Shown here: positions 8,393 through 10,553 of the stretch, in pieces
Layout of the letters: each line of letters opens with the position of its first letter
Numbering within the stretch: the first letter of the stretch is position 1
From: CAZNKU01 sp964573775
GTDB taxonomy: Bacteria > Bacillota > Clostridia > Monoglobales > Firm-18
DNA: 10,553 bases
Direction: 5' to 3'
Assembly (NCBI GenBank): GCA_964573775.1
Contig: CAZNKU010000048.1
Location: forward strand, 1 to 10,553
Made by a program: the position numbers and the translations under genes
The notes under the pieces: generated by a model
Database searches by the model: none
What the model saw: only the letters and a program-made list of their open reading frames with translations
What the model was told of the DNA's origin: nothing

Positions 8393-8875
8393 TTAATAAT
8401 TCTCCTTTTTATTGCGGTACTCAGTTAAAGCATCATTAATATCTCCATACTTAAAACCGCGTCTTAACAAAAAACCGTATAATCTGTTAAGTTGTTTTTC
8501 ATCATTCAAATCCATGTTAAAAGCTTTTGAGTCAATCAAATTTGAAAGAACAGAGTATGTGTCAAGTTCTAAATCCGATACAACAGTATCAATTATATTA
8601 CTTTCTACACCCTTTATTAATAAATCTCTTTTAATCCTTACCATACCGCGCTTTTTTATTCTGACAGCATCAAGTATAAAACGCCTTGCATAATCAGCAT
8701 CATCTATGTACTTTGCTTCTTCAAGATAATCCGCAACTTCTTTTGCGACTGATATGTCGTACTCTCTTTTAACAAGTTTGTCTATCAGTTCTTTTTTGGT
8801 ATGCCTTTTTTTATTAAGATAATAAAAAGCACACTCCTTGCATTTTAAAAAATTATCACTGTAATTATTCATCAT
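8393..8875 (-). CDS. recX: Regulatory protein RecX
   Basis: RecX binds RecA filaments and usually limits their extension or activity. About 160 aa, mostly helical and basic, with the family pattern of three-helix repeats. The most recognisable part is YIDDADYARRFILDAVRIKKRGMVRIKRDLLIKGV, split here across the first and second repeats. The ATG at 8875 (or the adjacent one at 8872) overlaps the recA end by 11 or 8 nt; no strong Shine-Dalgarno site precedes it, so translation is probably coupled to recA. A TTG at 8881 would add two residues and is less likely. The stop TAA touches the rimO start. Position directly after recA strongly supports the identity, as the family is weakly conserved. Confidence 0.93.
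   Translation of the reverse strand: MMNNYSDNFLKCKECAFYYLNKKRHTKKELIDKLVKREYDISVAKEVADYLEEAKYIDDADYARRFILDAVRIKKRGMVRIKRDLLIKGVESNIIDTVVSDLELDTYSVLSNLIDSKAFNMDLNDEKQLNRLYGFLLRRGFKYGDINDALTEYRNKKENY
8402..8407 (-). promoter_or_regulatory. Ribosome binding site fixing the rimO TTG start
   Basis: AAGGAG on the minus strand, within the last codons of recX and nine bases before TTG. No in-frame ATG lies within the next 19 codons, so this site decides the start of rimO. Confidence 0.8.
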
Positions 8876-9890
8876 CGCCAATTTCAGTTTCTATCAAAGT
8901 ACTGTCACCGGCAACTTTTGCACGAATTTTCATTTCAATTTCGTTTGCAATATCAGGATTTTCAAGTAAATAATTTTTAGCATTGTCTCTACCCTGACCA
9001 ATTTTAGTGTCATTGTAGCTATACCATGAACCACCTTTAGTAACAATGTCAAGATTTGCGCCAATATCTAAGATGTCACCGATTCTTGAAATACCTTTGC
9101 CATACATTATATCAAACTCAGCAGTTTTAAACGGAGGTGCAACTTTGTTTTTTACGATTTTTGCACGTGTTCTGTTACCAATCATTTCGGTACCTGCCTT
9201 TAATGTTTCTACACGTCTTATATCAATACGTACTGATGCATAGAATTTCAATGCATTACCACCTGTTGTAGTTTCCGGATTACCGTATATAACACCGATT
9301 TTCTGTCTTAACTGGTTAATGAAAATCATAGTACAATTTGACTTATTTATAATACCGCTAAGTTTACGCAAAGCCTGTGACATAAGTCTTGCCTGAAGAC
9401 CCATATGTGAATCACCCATTTCACCTTCAATTTCCTGCTTAGGAACCAAGGCAGCAACAGAGTCAACAACAATAACATCAACAGCACCGCTACGTACAAG
9501 ATGTTCAGCAATATCAAGTGCTTGTTCACCTGTATCAGGCTGTGAAACTATAAGTTCATCAACATTTACTCCTAACGCAGATGAATATTTAGGATCCAAA
9601 GCGTGTTCTGCATCAATAAATGCTGCAACTCCGCCATTTTTCTGAACTTCAGCAACAACATGTAAAGCCACAGTTGTTTTACCTGAAGATTCAGGTCCGT
9701 ATATTTCAATAATTCTACCCTTCGGAATACCACCTATACCCAAAGCAAGGTCCAAAGAAAGCGAACCTGTTGATATAGCCTCAACATCAAGATGTGTATT
9801 TTCACCCAATCTCATAATTGAACCTTTGCCAAACTGTTTTTCAATTTGTGCAAAAGTAACCTCAAGGGCTTTTCTTTTATTTTCATCCAT
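8865..9890 (-). CDS. recA: Recombinase RecA
   Basis: RecA forms ATP-dependent filaments on single-stranded DNA for homologous recombination and triggers LexA self-cleavage in the SOS response. The 341 aa are typical. Walker A GPESSGKT lies at residues 65-72. Further conserved parts are FIDAEHALDP, the Walker B region VDVIVVDSVAAL, the L1 region EMGDSHMGLQARLMSQALRKL, and the L2 region with IYGNPETTTGGNALKFYASVR. The tail is acidic (EIGDDE). I chose the ATG at 9890 because MDENKRKALEVTFAQIEKQFG is a standard RecA start and GGAAAGGAAGT precedes it; a TTG at 9929 would add 13 residues that include this binding site. It has its own promoter-like element upstream and is followed by recX. Confidence 0.99.
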   Translation of the reverse strand: MDENKRKALEVTFAQIEKQFGKGSIMRLGENTHLDVEAISTGSLSLDLALGIGGIPKGRIIEIYGPESSGKTTVALHVVAEVQKNGGVAAFIDAEHALDPKYSSALGVNVDELIVSQPDTGEQALDIAEHLVRSGAVDVIVVDSVAALVPKQEIEGEMGDSHMGLQARLMSQALRKLSGIINKSNCTMIFINQLRQKIGVIYGNPETTTGGNALKFYASVRIDIRRVETLKAGTEMIGNRTRAKIVKNKVAPPFKTAEFDIMYGKGISRIGDILDIGANLDIVTKGGSWYSYNDTKIGQGRDNAKNYLLENPDIANEIEMKIRAKVAGDSTLIETEIGDDE

Positions 9891-9908
9891 AATTTTTACT
9901 TCCTTTCC

Positions 9909-9924
9909 GGATTTACAAAAATCC
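9909..9924. promoter_or_regulatory. Palindrome in the recA leader
   Basis: The plus strand has GGATTT, ACAA, AAATCC: a perfect 6-bp inverted repeat with a 4-nt spacer. It lies between the recA -10 box (9934-9939) and the ribosome binding site, starting within a few bases of the expected transcription start. Location and size suit an operator, but the sequence does not match the usual Firmicute SOS box (GAAC-N4-GTTC). It could also be a short leader hairpin or chance. Confidence 0.45.
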
Positions 9925-9933
9925 ACCAATAAT

Positions 9934-9962
9934 ATAATACTTCAAATAAACAAAAAAATCAA
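9934..9962 (-). promoter_or_regulatory. Putative recA promoter
   Basis: On the minus strand, TTGATT (9957-9962, four of six to TTGACA) is followed by a 17-base spacer and TATTAT (9934-9939, five of six to TATAAT). The -35 box includes the stop codon of the upstream cinA-like gene. The transcript would start near 9927 with a leader of about 37 nt to the recA ATG. Spacing is optimal for a housekeeping sigma factor. Confidence 0.65.
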
Positions 9963-10429
9963 CTGTGAAATTTAATTAAATAATCAAAAACAAGCTTGAA
10001 AGCAGTATTAACTGTCTGCGTTCTTACATCATCTCTGTTACCATTAAAAAAGTTTTTGTAAACAAAAGTGCCATATTTACCTGAAACACCTATATACACA
10101 AGCCCTACAGGTTTTTCAGCTGTCCCACCTGTTGGACCTGCAATACCTGTGACAGCAACTGAAATGTCCGATTCACCAAGCTTTAAAACACCTTCAGCCA
10201 TTTCGGCTGCGGTTTGTTCGCTTACTGCACCGTATTTATCAAGTGTTTCTTTATTTACACCTATAAGTTTCATTTTAGCTTCATTGGAATATGTAACAAC
10301 ACCTGTTCCAAAAAAAGCTGATGCACCACTTACATTTGTAATGGCTGATGCTATCATACCGCCTGTACAGCTTTCGGCAGTTGATATGCTAAGATTATTA
10401 AGTTTCAAAAACTCAAACAGTTTGTCCAT
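9959..10429 (-). CDS. CinA C-terminal domain / PncC-type nicotinamide-nucleotide amidase
   Basis: This protein consists only of the CinA C-terminal (PncC) domain, 156 aa. In the characterised family this domain deamidates nicotinamide mononucleotide to nicotinate mononucleotide in pyridine nucleotide salvage. Diagnostic motifs are TAESCTGG (17-24), the VVTYSNEAKMKLIGV segment, VAVTGIAGPTGGTAEKPVGLVYIG, and NGNRDDVRTQTVNTAF near the end. Full-length CinA is about 410 aa, with an N-terminal MoaB/MogA-like domain that is absent here. The ATG at 10429 with GGGTG eight bases upstream gives a normal domain start, so it looks like a natural standalone form rather than a fragment. A stand-alone protein is often named pncC, while the position next to recA recalls cinA; I leave the symbol open. 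Confidence 0.93.
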   Translation of the reverse strand: MDKLFEFLKLNNLSISTAESCTGGMIASAITNVSGASAFFGTGVVTYSNEAKMKLIGVNKETLDKYGAVSEQTAAEMAEGVLKLGESDISVAVTGIAGPTGGTAEKPVGLVYIGVSGKYGTFVYKNFFNGNRDDVRTQTVNTAFKLVFDYLIKFHS

Positions 10430-10552
10430 TTAAAGTTCACCCTTATAATACGTTATTAAATGTCCGATAATCCGTACAGTTATTTTCTGTGTAATGTCCC
10501 TTAATTGTAAAACTAAACGCAACTTTTTCTTGACTTTTACCCTTACAAACTT
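10430..10552 (-). CDS. Possible 3' end of an upstream gene (partial)
   Basis: A minus-strand frame is open from the window edge for 40 codons and ends with TAA directly touching the ATG of the cinA-like gene. The peptide is rich in Lys, Arg, Val, Leu and Ile and ends ITYYKGEL. The abutting stop and start would suit translational coupling. A second minus-strand frame is also open from the edge to a TAA at 10443-10445, with a peptide ending DYRTFNNVL. At most one is likely real, and a 40-codon open frame can arise by chance in A/T-rich DNA. I do not recognise either product. Confidence 0.3.
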   Translation of the reverse strand, partial: KFVRVKVKKKLRLVLQLRDITQKITVRIIGHLITYYKGEL

Positions 10553-10553
10553 G

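Noticed and set aside
8865..9929. Longer recA reading frame from TTG at 9929
   Set aside because: The added residues are not RecA-like, and the ATG at 9890 has a proper binding site and standard N-terminus.
10068..10433. Plus-strand open frame of 121 codons
   Set aside because: It mirrors the cinA-like gene on the minus strand; the peptide is low in complexity (Pro, Ser, Thr, Ala-rich) and resembles no family I know.
10461..10478. Imperfect palindrome TGTCCG...CGTACA upstream of the cinA-like gene
   Set aside because: Only five of nine base pairs match, with central mismatches, and it may lie in coding sequence; not distinguishable from chance.
10530..10535. Plus-strand TTGACT as a divergent promoter -35 box
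   Set aside because: The matching -10 position would fall outside the window, so it cannot be assessed.
1..10553. CRISPR arrays, insertion sequences, tRNA or rRNA genes, toxin-antitoxin or defence genes
   Set aside because: No spaced direct repeats, terminal inverted repeats with a transposase, or RNA gene signatures were seen by eye; nearly all of the window is filled by recognised housekeeping genes.

Overview
This is an ordinary, densely packed housekeeping region from a low-GC Gram-positive bacterium, most likely a member of the Clostridia. That placement is an inference. It rests on the low GC (about 35% where I counted), Shine-Dalgarno sites of AAGGAG/GGAGG type, gene content and family resemblance. 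UAG, UAA and UGA all end genes here, so the code is standard (table 11). I see no mobile element, CRISPR array, tRNA or rRNA, and no clear undescribed system.

Every confident gene lies on the minus strand, so transcription runs from right to left: a CinA-C/PncC-type NMN deamidase, recA, recX, rimO, pgsA, plsX, acpP, rnc, an Elp3-like radical SAM gene, and smc. Genes are tightly spaced. recX overlaps recA by 11 nt, rimO starts at TTG directly after the recX stop, pgsA takes its ribosome binding site from the last codons of rimO, and the radical SAM gene overlaps rnc by 8 nt. Two neighbourhoods that are often separate in Firmicutes seem to be joined between pgsA and plsX. One is the recA/cinA/rimO/pgsA group. 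The other is the plsX/acpP/rnc/smc group, whose usual next gene, ftsY, is not visible.

There are two real intergenic gaps. Before recA (68 nt) I see a promoter (TTGATT-17-TATTAT) whose -35 box overlaps the stop of the preceding gene, followed by a perfect 6+4+6 palindrome at about the transcription start. Around acpP I see a promoter-like element running from the plsX 3' end into the gap, and a 12-bp perfect hairpin with a T run that contains the acpP stop codon in its loop. acpP may therefore be a separately transcribed unit inside the larger cluster, with attenuated read-through into rnc and smc.

Functionally the block combines DNA repair and recombination (RecA, RecX), chromosome organisation (SMC), membrane lipid synthesis (PlsX, ACP, PgsA), ribosome and RNA maturation (RimO, RNase III) and NAD salvage (PncC-type). 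The two window ends are the least certain: 72 bp after smc with no recognisable gene, and 124 bp before the cinA-like gene with two competing open frames.
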